Shown here one piece after another: positions 22,640-35,317 of a stretch of 64,000 nt of DNA. A program made the translations under genes and the position numbers. The first letter of the stretch is position 1; each line of letters begins with the position of its first letter. Source of the stretch: Sorex araneus. Lineage: Eukaryota; Chordata; Mammalia; Eulipotyphla; Soricidae. The notes below the pieces were generated by a model. The model had not been told where the DNA came from and searched no databases. It saw only the letters and a program-made list of their open reading frames with translations. Where the stretch lies: the NCBI RefSeq assembly GCF_027595985.1, contig NC_073302.1:404796503-404860502 (forward strand), written 5' to 3'.

Positions 22640-24580
22640 TTGGAGCCACACCTGGCTGTGCTCAGGGATCACTCCTGGCAGGGCTCAGGGGATCATATAT
22701 AGTGCTGGGGATTAAACCTGGGTTAGCCACATACAAGGCCAGTGCCCTACTCTCTATTCTACCTCTCTGGCTCCTGAAGGTGGATTTTCCTTTTTTTATG
22801 GGGGGTGGTGGTGAGAGTTGGGTTTTGGGGCCACACCTGGCTGTACTCAGGACTCACTCTCGGCTCTGTGCACAGGGATCACTCCTGGAAGGACTCAGGG
22901 GGCCATCTGGGGATTGTACCTGGGTTTACTATTTCCAAGGTCTTCTTCTCTGTCCTATTTCTCTATCCCCTGAAATGGTTTTTTTCTTTTTTTCTTTTTT
23001 TTTTTTTGGCTTTTTCAGTCGCACCTGGTGATGCACAGGGGTTACTCCTGGCTCTGCACTCAGGAATTACTCCTGGCGGTGCTCAGGGGACCATATGGGA
23101 TGCTGGGAATCGAACCTGGGTTGGCCGCGTACAAAGCAAATGCCCTACCCGCTGTGCTATCGCTCCAGCCCTGAAATGGGTTCTAATGAGAAGAGATCAT
23201 CTGGTATTTGGGTCTGGCTGGAAGTTGAGAACCTGGGGAGGGGGCTCTGTCACATGCACACCACATGGGTCAGAGCATCTCCGATATGCCCTGCAGCCTT
23301 GGGGGCTTCCCAGCCTCCCTGCTCTTTGCTAGGGCAGCTGTGCAAAACGGCTCTCCCCCAGCCCTGGGCTGCCTGCACCCTGACCCTCCAGGCTGTGATA
23401 TTTTCCAGGGAAGCGATTGGTTGCTAGAGTCCTTAGTTCTGAAGTCTGCAGACCTTGGGAGGGCTGGGATCTGGGAAACCATGCCCAGATCCAGGACAGA
23501 TCCTTCTCCAGCCTTATCTTGCTACAGCTTTTAGTTTAGTTTTTTTTTTTTTTGTGGGGGTAGGGGAGGTTTGCACAACTGGAGGTGCTCAGGGCTTACT
23601 CCTGGTTCTATACTCTGGGGACCATCTGGGTTCTGGGTGGCAAACCCAGGCAGGTTAGCCACATGCAAGAACTAGCCATTGTGCCATCTTTTTTGGCCCC
23701 AGCACACAGAGGAGCTTTACCTGGGCTGTGGCATCCTCTGACCAGGTCTCTCTGAGCCTGCACTGGAATCGGGAGAGATCACAAAGAGTCTCTGGTGTCC
23801 ACAGAGGGCGTCAGGGATTTTGGGGCACAGGAGAACATTTGGATGGAGAGGCTGAGAGACACCTGGGGAGCTGAGGGTGCCTGGGAGCATCCCCTGTTTC
23901 CCAGAGTCTGAAGCCCGGGCCAGCAAACAGGTCCCTCTGCAACTCTTGTCTTCTGGGTTGAAAGCATCACCTGCTTCCCAAATATGGACGCCCCAAATCG
24001 CTGCTCTCATGATCCAGAGGAGCAGCGGGCCCTTGAGGTTTTACTTGACTTCTCAGGAAAGGATACTGACTTTTGGTTATTGAATAGTGGCTCACTTGAG
24101 CTTAGGATTAGAAGGCGTAGGTTGTTTGTGGATTTCCCCAACTCACGTGATTCCAAATGAATATTTATATACTGGCTCTCTTACTTCTCACCTTGTTCCC
24201 CTCTCTGCTTCCCCTGAAATCATTTTCAATGTAGCTGGGGCTCCCCAGTCATTTCTCGGTAACTCTGCCTTTTTTTGGCGGGGGGAGGGGCAGTGTTGAG
24301 GATGGAACCCAGCACTTCACACAACCCCGAACTCGAGCTGAAGGCGGAGCTGGCTCAGGGCTGCAGCATTCCTTCTCTGAAGCAGCTGTTTCTTTCTCTT
24401 TTTGGTGGGGGAAGTGCGGGGAGGTTGGGGTTGGGGGGGCGTGGCCAGGCACACCCAGCTGTGCTCAGGACTTACTCCTGGCTCTGTGCTCAGGGGACCA
24501 CATGCTCGGTTGACCAACATGTGCATCCGGGGTTGGCCACATGCAAGGCAAATGCCTTAACCACTGCTCAGCTCTTGAAA
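22640..24580 (-). mobile_element. Run of old minus-oriented SINEs
   Basis: Besides the copies listed singly, old copies lie at about 22640-22775, 22825-22968, 23560-23702 and 24448-24580. All share minus orientation, like the host transcript. Confidence 0.8.
22979..23169 (-). mobile_element. Shrew SINE with target duplication
   Basis: Complete minus copy with T-rich tail. CCTGAAATGG lies directly on both sides. Confidence 0.92.
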
Positions 24581-24659
24581 GTGGCAGGACCTGCAAGCCC
24601 AGAGGCTTGGAGCAAGGTGTGAGATCCGGCCCTTTGATCCTCTGTTTGTTTTCTGGTTT

Positions 24660-24834
24660 TTTTCTTGGGGGGGTGTGGGGGGTCATACCCGGCGATGCTC
24701 AGGGGTTACTCCTGGCTCTGACTCAGGAATTACTCCTGGCGGTGCTCGGGGGATCATATGGGATGCTGGGGATCGAACTCGGGTCAGCCGTGTGCAAGGT
24801 CAAATGCCCTACCCGCTGTGCTATCACTCTGGCC
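24660..24834 (-). mobile_element. Shrew SINE
   Basis: Minus copy with a G-rich tail junction, GGTCATACCCGGCGATGCTC to TATCACTCTGGCCCC. Confidence 0.88.
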
Positions 24835-25519
24835 CCTTTTTTGTTTTTGTTTGTTTGTTTTCCCTTTTCCCCTCTGGAGGCTACCCTTCACCCCGGCTGT
24901 GGCACTGGGACAAGGATGGGGCAGGGAGTTCTGGGAAAAGACCCCAGTGAGAAGGACAGTGCCTCCCCCGGGGCTGCTTCTCTGCAGACGGGAGTTTTCC
25001 GCTGCTGTGTCTAAGGGGAGCCTTGGGCCCCCACTCCCGGCTAGAGCTCAGAAGCACTGTGCCCTTGAAAACATCAGTCCCAGGAAGGGAACAACTATAA
25101 GAGAAAAAGATTGTCAGCTCTTTCCTTTCTTTTTTGTTTTTGGGGGGGGCGGTGAGAGGTACGATCTGGATGGTGCTTGGAAACCCACATTCTCTCAAGC
25201 TTGAAAAACGGAACAAATCCCTAGTTGGCACGGAACAAGTGCTCCCTTAGCACCTGTTGCGATGAGCGATGAGTGAATGAAGAGATGGATGAGGATGGTG
25301 AGCAGGTGGGTTCTCGGCAGCCACATAACCGCACTGTCGGGGATGGCACGTGCTGTGCAGGGGCTCCCATCTCAGCTTGGGAAGGTCTAGACACGCCCTG
25401 AGAATTGCCTGCCACTGGCCCAGCCCTTCCTGAGAGTCCCGGGCCTCCCTCTGGGTGCTAGGGCCCCTGCATCTGTTCCCACTGCATGCTACCGGGGCTG
25501 AGGGACCACAGTGGACTCT

Positions 25520-25689
25520 GCTTTATTTTTTTTTTGGTCACACCCGGCGATACTCAGGGGTTACTCCACTCTGGAATTACTCCTGGCAGTGCTCGGGTGA
25601 CCATACGGGATGCTAGGGATCGAACCTGGGTTCCTGGCTTGGCCGTGTGCAAGACAAACGCCTTCCCTGCTGTACTATCGCTCCAGCCC
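25520..25689 (-). mobile_element. Shrew SINE, last before the SINE-free block
   Basis: Minus copy with T tail and a ~10-bp deletion in the CTCTGCACTCAGG region. Beyond it no SINE is seen for about 7 kb. Confidence 0.88.
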
Positions 25690-27949
25690 CTCTCTGCCTT
25701 TCCTAGGCTTGGCTCTTCCCAGCTAATGCCTGGGCAGAAAGACAGGCAAGCAGAGAGGTTGGGCTGATGCCTGTCATAAGCAGGGACTGACAAGCACCAG
25801 GCAGTCACTTAGGGATGCAGGAAGGAGCTTCCCTGGGAGCATCCAGGTAATTTCCCCAGGAGACAGTGTAAGGTCGTGCTGGCTAGTGGGGCTGGGGTCC
25901 CCAGTCTTTCTAGGCTGACGCCCAGGGACGGGTGCTGTCTCTCCATCCACCTCTTTTCCCCCCCTTCTCTTCAGCTGTCCCACGATCCCGCAAGTGGATA
26001 AGTAAGGACAGGGAGGAAGGAAGGGCTGGGCATAAGCAGAGCAAGGGCGGGTGGCGGCTCACTGTCCCGGGAAGCCCTCTCCCCCATGCTAACTAGTCTG
26101 CTTCTCCGGATGCCGCTACCGGTGGATGCCTGCTTACTGGGCCGGACCCTGGTTTTAGCTGTGCACCTTGGCATAGGGGTACCCCCCACCCCCCACGAAA
26201 GCCCACAGATGCGAATCAATGACGGACAGTGCCCATCCTCCCCGGACAGCCGGCATGGAGATGCGGATGCTGACCTGGCTGCAAGAGAATACTGTGCTGG
26301 CGTCTCCTGATGCAGAGTTAAATGCTTGTTAAAGAAAAAAGAGTCTTGGCCGTTCCTTTTCTTCCTAATGTCTTCCACGCCCCCATCGGCTGCCATCCCT
26401 CCAGGGTCGGGCCCGTCGGGGGGGCCTGGGGTTTGGGCAGCGAGGCTGAGAGGGCAGCGAGGCGCTACGCTCTCCAGAGTTGACACCCAGGCAGCCCCAA
26501 TGTTGCTCAGAGACAGAAGGTTGGTTAGGCAAGTCCTGAAAAGGGGGGAGGGACCTGAGGCCCTGGGACTCGGGTTTCTGTGCCTGAGGAGGAAAGGAAT
26601 ATGGAGCTTGAGCTGACAGGACAGCAGGCAGCGAAATACAGAGCAATACATTCCTTCCACGTGTCCGGGACCGACACCTCCGAGAACACAGGCGCGAGAG
26701 GAGCGAGCGAGTCCCCCTGGGGCAGGCTGTCATCTTGGGGGGGGGCGGGGGGCGGGGAGACAAGCGCAGAAGGGTGAATCACCCAGGAACCCAGACCGCG
26801 GGGCTACCCACGGGCAGCGCCATCCTGCTGCCGTCGGAAGGGGCATCATTGGCAGCCGTCAAGGTGCCTTTAGGGCACGCCGGGCAGTTGCTTAAATGGG
26901 AAGAGAGGATAAGCTTCTCTTGTGGCCCTTGCCTACATTGGGGTGTCAACAGTAAACCCTAATGCAGACAGGGTAGGGCTTCCTCCCTAGGTGCCAATCC
27001 TCCCCCCCATCAAAGAAAAAAACGCAAGTCCTCAAAGTTTTTCTGTGATTCATAGTGAAAAGGGATGGGTGTACCGCTGCTGCCGGATAGAGGGGAAACT
27101 GGGCAGAGGGTTAAGTGGCAGCCTCTTTGCCCAGCCGCACCCCATTTCTTAGAAAGGCCTTTTTTGCCTTCACTGGGCATCCGTGGGGCAGGGCAAGGGT
27201 TTCCTGTAATTTGGGCTGAGCCCTGAGGGAGCCAGGGTGCTAAGGGACTAAGACGTCACCCAGACTCCCCTTTGTAGGAAGGAGGGGTGGGGAAAACGTT
27301 TGCTTCACGCCTTAGGCCTCTCCGGTGCACTGTGAGGGGCTGGAGAAGGAAGGGCCCTGGAGAAGGGAACAAAGCACAGGCTTAGGTGGACAGAAGCATG
27401 AGGAGAGGTAAGGAGAGAGATTCTAGGCAGGTGGGAAGGGCCAAAGACAAGCTTAACCAGCTCCATCGCATCCCTTAGCGTCTGCCCTCTTGGATGCTCT
27501 ACATACTTTTTTTTCCACAGGACATTAAGCGATTAGAAATTGACCCATGACCAGTATTAGTGCAGACCATGTAGCATTAACAGTATAAACAAAAGCATTA
27601 CTCATAACATCCTCCGATGTTCTTAGTTATAGCCCAAAGGCCCTCTAACACTGTTCAATAAACAGCCTCTCACCTAAGGTCCTTTTTTGTTTACTTTAGA
27701 AGACCACTGACACAAAGCAACACCAAAGAAGTCACAGCAGATCTAACTCATCATGTGTCTCTGAAAAACGGTCGGCAAACCATTAAGAACTCGTGATTTT
27801 AAGACTAATTATGATTGTTATCGCAGAGCATTTTTTTCTGTAAGAAGCCAACACTCATTTAGAAAGTTGGGGTTTAGGTTCTTGGTGTGTGTGTGTCGGG
27901 GGGGGGGGGTACAGCTCTGCTCTGATATTGGCAAAAACTGCTCACTTAC

Positions 27950-28071
27950 TTCCACATCTGTGAATTCAAGTGTTTTTCTACCATGGAGTTTAGTGCGAGT
28001 CGAAAACGATCCCATCTTCTATCAAACACATAGTACCCACGTCCCATGAGACGACTTCCAAATGAGCAAAA
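27950..28071 (-). CDS. ATXN7L1: ATXN7L1 exon, conserved GRGYYVFD block
   Basis: This 122-bp exon follows TTTCCTCACAG and encodes 40 codons, FCSFGSRLMGRGYYVFDRRW then DRFRLALNSMVEKHLNSQMW, plus AA of a Lys codon. The donor is GGAA|GTAAGT. This is one of the most conserved blocks of the ataxin-7 family (ataxin-7 has FCTFGSRQIGRGYYVFDSRW). The tail RLALNSMVEKHLNSQMW reads as an amphipathic helix. Both splice sites are near consensus. The exon lies within a ~7-kb stretch almost free of SINEs. Confidence 0.95.
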
Positions 28072-28533
28072 CTGTGAGGAAAAAAACATTTAAATTTTGA
28101 TTACAGGTTAATAAGCTAATATAAACCATAGAGAGAAAAATAACATTTGCATAAATATACACAGGGGCACAATTTTACACAGAGAAGCAACACAGCACCG
28201 AAGCCAAAAATATTCCTGTGCTGTTTCAGTTTGAGCTCTGTATTTTCCGTAGATGTTCATGTTATGACTAAACAACAGCAACATTCAGTTTTCTGTGGCA
28301 CCAAGGGCTACCTTCTCTCCACCTGGGATTGAGCCTGTAATTTAGTTTAAAACAACAGCAACAAAAAATAAAACAAATAGCAACAACAACAACAAAAAAC
28401 TCCAGGGCCTTCAAGGTGGCTGGACCCTACAGGTCAGCATGCAGAGGTCTTACATCCACCACAAATGGAAAAAAAAAACCTACCAAAACCCCAACAGCTG
28501 CCATAGTGAGTTTTTCAGCTCTATTTGCTTAGT

Positions 28534-28539
<6 letters not shown>

Positions 28540-28569
<30 letters not shown>

Positions 28570-28615
28570 TGCACATATACAGGCATGCACACACACGCAC
28601 ACACATGCCAACACC
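28540..28615. repeat. (CA)n microsatellite, interrupted
   Basis: Pure CA followed by GTGTGC and imperfect CA. Confidence 0.96.
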
Positions 28616-31164
28616 AGCAGTCAAGAGGATTTTTCAGCTCCACCTGCTTATTAGCCTCTCATCTCTTCTCTGACAAAATTCAGCGGCTCCCTGCCTCTCT
28701 TCACAGAGACAGCAACTGCCTGTTCTGACGTTCCAGGTCTTTTGCCAATGGGTCATTCTTTTCTTCTCCATTGTCCACAGAGTCACTTCACTTCCGACTC
28801 GCCTAAACTCCTTCCTTTCCCAGTCTTGACAGGGCCCCTACCTCCCATCGAGACTCACAGGCGGCTGGGACCACGTTGCACCTCCACGTTTAGGTGTATG
28901 CTGTTCCCTCTGTTCTCTGTCATTCTCCCTTCCCACCGTGCCCCCGTCAACGCATTTCCCAGTGGCCTTTGTCTGAACATCCCCGGCACTTGGAACTCCC
29001 ATGGCACCCTGAAGGCATCTCTGGTTTCTTCTCACCTTGAAGTCACGACCCCCGTGCTGATGAATGCAATGCCTGCATGCCGGAGTCTGTTAACATTGTC
29101 TAAAGGCGGCCCTTCCATATTCCTCTTCCTTCTCAATGGGAGGGCAGCTGAGATTTAGACTAAATAATGTACTGGAGACAGACAAGTACCCACGAATGTT
29201 GAGAGAAAACCATCCCACTTCACACACATGACTGAAAAGATGAGTGGGGAGACGTTTAATTTGATTATGATGTCAGGACAACCAGAAGGCCAGTCGACAG
29301 AACTGGGAAGAAGTGGCCTCTGAGAAGGTGACATTTGGCTGGCCTACAGCTCAGGCAAGTCTGCAAATGGCTCTATGACTCAAGCGCAGCCCCTTCCCTC
29401 GGCTCCCAGCGGATCCCTGGCCTCCATCCCAGACACAGTGCTGTATTGGCTCTCGGTCCGCAAACCATCCTGGAACCAGCCCTTGGAACAGTCCTCAGGA
29501 GGAAATGCAAGCTCTTCCCTTTGTTTTGTTACTGCTCACGTGCCTCTGTGTGTGTGTTTTGGGGTGGAGGTTGCATTAAAAGGCTGCCACCCATCCAGTC
29601 TGACGACTCTTGTCCCTTAAGTGCTGACTGACCAAGGATACCAACATGCAGAGGGACCTCGCTAGCACAGACGAGGTCCCCCGCAGCACTGGGCGTGGCT
29701 CTGGCCTGAACATCTTTCCTTCTCTGATGCAGTGGTTCAACACACACTAATAAAAGTTTATTAGAAAAGTGATTGAATACATTCATTGATCTTGAGAGAA
29801 AGGACAAGACAAATGAATAAGCCAGGGGCCTTTCTGTTTCAATCAGTGAAGCATGGAGGGCAACCCACGCAGACCTGCTTAGACGAACTCACTGTCACCT
29901 GGCAGCGTGTCATCTGGGCAAATGTCTGCTGGGGTTCGAGTCTGGCCTGCACTTGACGAGGCCTGTCTCTCATGCAAACTTGGAAGCTGCAAACCTTTTT
30001 TTTTTTTTTTGTCTTTGCGATTGATGCAGCTAAGTCAATGAAGACGTGGGCTTAGTCAAGGAAAGCCTCCTGCCCCTAACTGCGTAGATGCCCTGCGCAG
30101 AGCTGCAGAAGCTGGCTGGGTGAGCCCCGAGGCGAGTCCTTATGTGCATTCGTCAGTAACCATCCCACTCCTTCTGGCTAGAGGAACCAGAAGAACCATG
30201 ATATGTAGGCTGACATGAAGCACTGAGCAGGGAAGGCGGTGGGTCTCTGCCCAGGGCCTTGGGACAAATCAGGGCTGGTTTCACTCTGTGTCACTCCCCT
30301 GCGACCCACTGGTCTATAGGTAGGCATGGGACTCATTTTTGACAGACGTGAGGTTAAGTATGCTAGGGTCTTTTGCAGAGGGATTATCTTCCCTGAGACA
30401 GGAAACAAGATAACAGTTTCAAGAAGAAGATCCTGTCTGCAGACCCCCATCCTCTCCTGTTTACTATGGGGCTGTGGGTGGGTGAGGCACTGGACTCAGG
30501 CCTGACACAATGAGACTTGAGTGAAAGGTCAAGAAGGATACAAAGGGTCTCCAGAGCATCCTAAGGTCAGGGAGGGCCTGAGCCACGCCCACACCCACCT
30601 ACCTTCTGACCCCTCTTGTGTTAGGACTAAGCGATCATTGTGGGTCTTCTGTGTCAGCTGAGTTCTCCAGTACCGGCAGTCAGAGACATGTCTCGTCTTC
30701 CCTGACTATTCAGAGACTGATCAAGTAGGCAAAGTGTCGGGTGACACTTTGGCCTCAGGAAGAGGCAGTAGCTTGGTCTTTGCTCTTCACCCAGATACAG
30801 GGAGGAGGGACTCTCACCCCGCTGTGATGCAAGATCATCTTCACAGATCACGGGATGGAGACAGTCACAGTAGACTTGCGACTCAACCCCAGAGCTCAGG
30901 CTGGCAGCAGAGCAGAGCAGTCGGGGTTGGGAGTGGTGTGTGTGTGTGTGTGTCCCCTGACTCTAACGCCAGCACCTGCCATTCATTTCCTTCTCTTCTC
31001 AAATCCTCATCAAGGAAACACAGACAAGAGTCGAGGTCATGGCTCCACCTACCTCCACCTCTTCGAAATGTCCTGAAAGGTTGAGTGCAGACTTTTTCCA
31101 GGGATGGCCTTTTTGTTAATCAGCAATCGTGCTGACATGAAATGCTTTCTCTTTTCAGCATGCA

Positions 31165-31330
31165 CACGAGCGCGCGCGCACACACACACACACACGCACA
31201 CGCGCATACAAATGCATGCACACACACACAAGCACGCGCACACACACTCACATGCGCACACAAATGCACGCACACACACACGCACGCACACACACACACA
31301 CACGCACGCACACACATGCACACACCACCC
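31165..31330. repeat. CA/CG alternating purine-pyrimidine tract
   Basis: (CA)n with GCGCGCGC and repeated ACGCAC units over about 165 bp. Confidence 0.96.
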
Positions 31331-31772
31331 AGTGCTGGTGCCATTTGGTCACACTTTCTCGTAACAATAAAACCAGCCGGGGCGAAGGCAGTGAGGGCTG
31401 GCACCAGGCACGCCCCTAAGCCAGCCAGCTCCAAAGCCACAAGCTCTGCTCACTCTCCACGGCGGAGGCTGCACCTGGAGATCTGACAGGTAGGGAGGTG
31501 AGCATCCCCCAGTTCTCAAGTATGACCACTGCAGTGTGGACCACAAACACCCAAGGTGCTTCCAGGATGATCAGCCAAGAGCCCTTGCCTGGCCTTTGGC
31601 GATCTTCAATAAGGCTGGCTCAGGTGCTCATTTACCTGCCGGGCAAAGCCTGGTGATGGAACACAGTCCAGGCAGTTTTGCCTTAGGAATGTGAGCTGTC
31701 TGCCCGCCTCCATCCCACAGACGCCCAAGGGGAGCCAAAGGCACGAAAGGAAAGGAAGTGGGGGAGGCCTAC

Positions 31773-31965
31773 CGCAAGAGGTTTGGGGTGGTGGGTGGAG
31801 AACTGACAGTCTAACTTCTCCGAGTCTTCGGCTGCGTCCATCTCCCCTTCATCACTTGACAGTCGGCTGGCGAGGTCCCCTCCGGCTGGGGGCAGAGGGG
31901 GTTCCGGCGTGTAGCCACTGTGATTGGAAGACGTGCTGCTGCTTATGCTATTGGCAGATGACGGT
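31773..31965 (-). CDS. ATXN7L1: ATXN7L1 exon, acidic Ser-rich segment
   Basis: This 193-bp exon follows the acceptor TGCCTTCAG. Its first base completes Arg (CG|A), then 64 codons run from PSSANSISSSTSSNHSGYTP to LDCQFSTHHPKPLA. The donor is GCG|GTAGGC and the exon ends in phase 0. RLSSDEGEMDAAEDSEKLDC corresponds to the ataxin-7 segment RLSSEEGEGDDKEESVEKLDC, which precedes the conserved GRGYYVFD block. Ser/Pro-rich and acidic stretches dominate. The flanking introns are about 13.6 kb (upstream) and 3.7 kb (downstream). Confidence 0.93.
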
Positions 31966-32705
31966 CTGAAGGCAAGTGAGAACCAAGAGAATAAACTTTC
32001 CTGATAACATGACCCACCCAGTTTGGGGGCAAGGGGAAGGCAACCCAGCCAGCCTGCCCGTGAGCCGGGGAGGGCAGGTCAATGGGTCACTGACCCCAGG
32101 GGGAAGACGGGTGGAGAAGATGAGCACCGCCACCAGGCCCAGTGGAGCTGAGGCCCGCCCTTGCTTCCGTTCAGGCTCCAGGGACCCTGGTAACAGCGTA
32201 AGCAGGTTGTAAGATGCAGTGAGGGAACAGTCAGTTTAACCTGCACTTCAGTTAACAGCTCTAGCCGCTGGCATGGAAGGAGCATGCATCAGCCAGAGAG
32301 TTAATTTCATCTGGAAGCGAAACCTCACAAGAAGATCAAAGGAAGGTGATAATTCAAACCAATCAATGAATATCAATGGAGCCTGGGAGTGTGGCTCTGG
32401 GGTGGTGCACTTGTACTTCGTGAAACTCTGGCACCACCAAGAAACAAAACAAAACAAGAGATATCCCCCAAATCCCAGCCCCCTCCACAAAAAAAGTAGC
32501 AAAGCCTCAGTGATGATAGTCCGATAAGCACCTTTTTCTGACATGATGCAATTTTCATACCGACATGGAAACACGAGTCGGTGCAGGAAGGAAGCTAAAT
32601 CTCTTTATCTACAGCCCTGAGTCATGCCTGGATTTTAACACCAAGCAACAGTGCAGTTTAATTGTATCTCCTGAAGATGGATGTTTCCATTTCAATCTTT
32701 TCTTT

Positions 32706-33376
32706 GTTTTGGGGCCACACCCTGTTGAGTTCAGGGCTTATTCCTGGCTCTGGGCTCAGGGTACCACAAGTGCTAGTGATCAAGCCTGGATGCAAGGCAG
32801 AGCTGGGTCCAAGACAAGCATCTTACCCACTACACAATCTCTCTGGCCCATTACAATTGTTATAGGGATCCTCATGGTCGGGGAGGGAGGTACTCAAGGT
32901 GCCCTGTGCTCTTCCGGTTGAACTTCCACTGTTTGGGCTCCCATTTTTATTTGGGCCACACCTGGCAGTGCTCAGGGGTAAGTCCTGGCATGGTGCTTAG
33001 GGATGTTCCCCGGGGAATGTCAGGGATCCCACTGTATTCAAAGCATGTGCTCAGTCCTTGAGTTATCCCCCTGGCCACCTGACCCTAAATTACTGATGAG
33101 TCAATAGACCCAGGAGCTGCACGGCTGGCTCATGGTAAATGCTGAAGAAATATTTTTCTCGGGAATGGGATATAACTCAGTGGTAGAGAGCATGCTTTAC
33201 ATATATGTGGCTCTGCTATACACCCCAAGCAGCCCCAAATATTTTTTTTCCTTAACGAAGGAATGAATTCCTTGTGTATAAACAAACCATTCATCTTGAT
33301 TATGTATGGCTAAGTTTGTAGAAAATCAATTGCAACACAAAAGGTAGTGCTACATGCTTCTCAAGCAGTAAACACA

Positions 33377-33414
<38 letters not shown>

Positions 33415-33858
33415 GGTGAAAGTAGAAAGAGGAATAGTTAAAGTGAGTCTTTCGTTATTGCAGTTGTTCATTTGTTTCTGTAATACCAGAGCTTGAAACT
33501 GGGGTCTCATAAACACAAGGCATGTGCTTCACCCCTGAGCCACATCCCTGGCTCATCAAGTTAGTTGTTTTGACTACTTCTATACTTCTACACTTCTATC
33601 AGGTGGTTGGCCAGGGATGAAGATAAGTGAAAGAAGAAGTTTGGGGAAGGGGAGGGGCTGAACTTTAAAAGAAAATTGTTTTTCAGCCAGAGAGATAGTA
33701 GAGAGGATAGGGTGCTTGCTCTGCACATGCCTGACCCCGGTTTGATCCCTGGCATCCCATATGATCCCACAAGTCTGCCAGGAGCGAGTCCTGAGTGCGG
33801 AGTCAAGAGCAACCCCTCAGCACCAGTGGATGTGGCCAAAATTCTAAAAAAAAAAAAA
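32706..33858. mobile_element. Degraded SINEs
   Basis: Minus copies at about 32706-32850 and 32950-33078. A plus tRNA-like head at 33160-33235 and a tRNA-like reverse segment at 33480-33555. A plus copy with A tail at 33684-33858. Confidence 0.75.
33371..33413. repeat. (CA)n microsatellite
   Basis: About 20 CA units with one TA. Confidence 0.97.
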
Positions 33859-33959
33859 AATCAAGAAAGAAAAGAATTTTTTTTTTAAATTCTGCTTTGA
33901 AAGCTGCCCCTTTAAGCAATGTGAATCCACATTGCTGCTAGGATGTGTTTTTCCTTCCC

Positions 33960-34515
33960 ACCCCTGAGTCTGTTTCTTTGAAAACTTTTTTGCTGTCAAG
34001 TAACGAAGTTCAACCAGATTTCAGCAGTCATTCAAAAATGAAAAACCCAAAGCAGAAACCACCTAAATATCCACCTAAATAATCACAAGGCTAATGGGGA
34101 GATAAAATATTGCACACGTGGCATATGCCTGCAACGGAAGTGCAGTTACGTGTTCAAAAGGAATGAAAACTTTGATGCATGCTACACCACAGATGCACCC
34201 TGAAGACATTTTGCTAAGTGGAATAAGCCAGACACATAGAGGATAAGACTGTACAATTTCACTTAAATGAGGTGGGGTACACATCGAGTCAAATTCAGCA
34301 ACAAAAGTAGAAGAATGGGTCTGTGGAGCTGGGGGGCAGGTGGGGTGGGAGTCTGTGTTGAGCGGGTCTGGTTTTGGTAGGATGATGAGGCGTGGAGGCA
34401 GATGGCAGCAAAGGCTACAAAATAATATGGGTGAATTTAAGGCTACTTAGACATAGTTAAATGGTAACATATGTCTTGCCTATTTTACCACAATGAAAAC
34501 ACACAAAACAAAAGG
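33960..34515 (+). mobile_element. Ancient LINE (L1-class) 3' relic
   Basis: The sequence AACTTTGATGCATGCTACAC, CACCCTGAAGACATTTTGCT, AAGTGGAATAAGCCAGACAC, ATAAGACTGTACAATTTCAC and the TATTTTACCACAATGAAAAC end follow a familiar order of old mammalian L1-type 3' ends. Subfamily is not assigned. No open reading frame remains. Confidence 0.6.
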
Positions 34516-34684
34516 AAGGCCACCGTTTTTCAGTGCCGTTACAACCACACTATTGGTGTGACTGTTTATTTATTATCCATTACCACCTCCTCTGTGTAGA
34601 AAAATAAAAATATCATTCATTCGCCATGTTAAATGGTGTTTAAAGATTAAAGGTCTACAGTCCAGAGAAAATACCTCACAAGTG

Positions 34685-34873
34685 GGGCCGGAGCGATAGC
34701 ATAGTGGGTAGGGCGTTTGCCTTGCACACAGCCGACCCGGGTTCGATCCCCGGCATCCCATATGGTCCCCCAAGCATCACCAGGAGTAATTCCTGAGTGC
34801 AAAGCCAGGAATAACCCCCGAGCATCACTGGGTGTGACCCAAAAAGCAAAAAAAAAAAAAAAAGAAAGAAAAA
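34685..34873 (+). mobile_element. Young shrew SINE with perfect 19-bp target duplication
   Basis: Near-consensus copy (GGGCCGGAGCGATAGCATAG, GGTTCGATCCCC, CCAAAAAGC and an A tail with AAAG interruptions). AGAAAATACCTCACAAGTG is found at 34666-34684 and again at 34874-34892 without a mismatch, indicating a recent insertion. Confidence 0.96.
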
Positions 34874-35317
34874 AGAAAATACCTCACAAGTGTGAGCCCG
34901 GACACCTCCTGTGTCACAGGGGCTACTATACTACTGCCCACTTGCCACCGAGACTCACACAATGATGCAATTCAGAGAACACCAAGGTGCATTAAGAAAA
35001 CAGCATGCACAATCCTGCCATGCAAAGGCAGGTGCTTTCTGCATTCTGGGGTATATCCAGCCAGGATCCTGTGCTGTGCGGGCACAGACGTGCATTTTTT
35101 TTTTTTGCAGGGACTGGAGAAGACTCAATCCACTATTTGCAGATTTGCATTAAAAAATCCTAGTAACACAGACATCTTTCCATGTATAAAAAAAACTTTA
35201 TCATATTTAATACTCCCCACTGACTCATAAAATATATAATGATTAACTAAGTCTCTGCTGGATGGACATGGACATTTAAGTTGTTTTTCCATACTGTAAA
35301 GGTTTTCTTTTCTTTCT

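Larger units (their letters stand above)
22015..27949 (-). other. ATXN7L1: ATXN7L1 intron
   Basis: GTAAGT donor and CTCACGTTTAG acceptor, 5.9 kb. SINEs crowd 22.4-25.7 kb, all in minus orientation. From 25.7 kb up to the exon no SINE is visible. The 229-residue open frame at 25971-26660 on the minus strand lacks family resemblance and I regard it as chance. Confidence 0.85.
28072..31772 (-). other. ATXN7L1: ATXN7L1 intron without SINEs
   Basis: GTAGGC donor and CCTCACAG acceptor, 3.7 kb. Apart from CA-type microsatellites at 28.54-28.62 and 31.16-31.33 kb I see no SINE. The part at 28.66-29.15 kb is pyrimidine-rich and resembles the decayed 3' portion of an ancient LINE (L2-like), at low confidence. 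Confidence 0.8.

Noticed and set aside
25971..26660. 229-residue minus frame in a SINE-free intron
   Set aside because: No recognisable motif or splice-compatible context; probably chance in GC-rich DNA.
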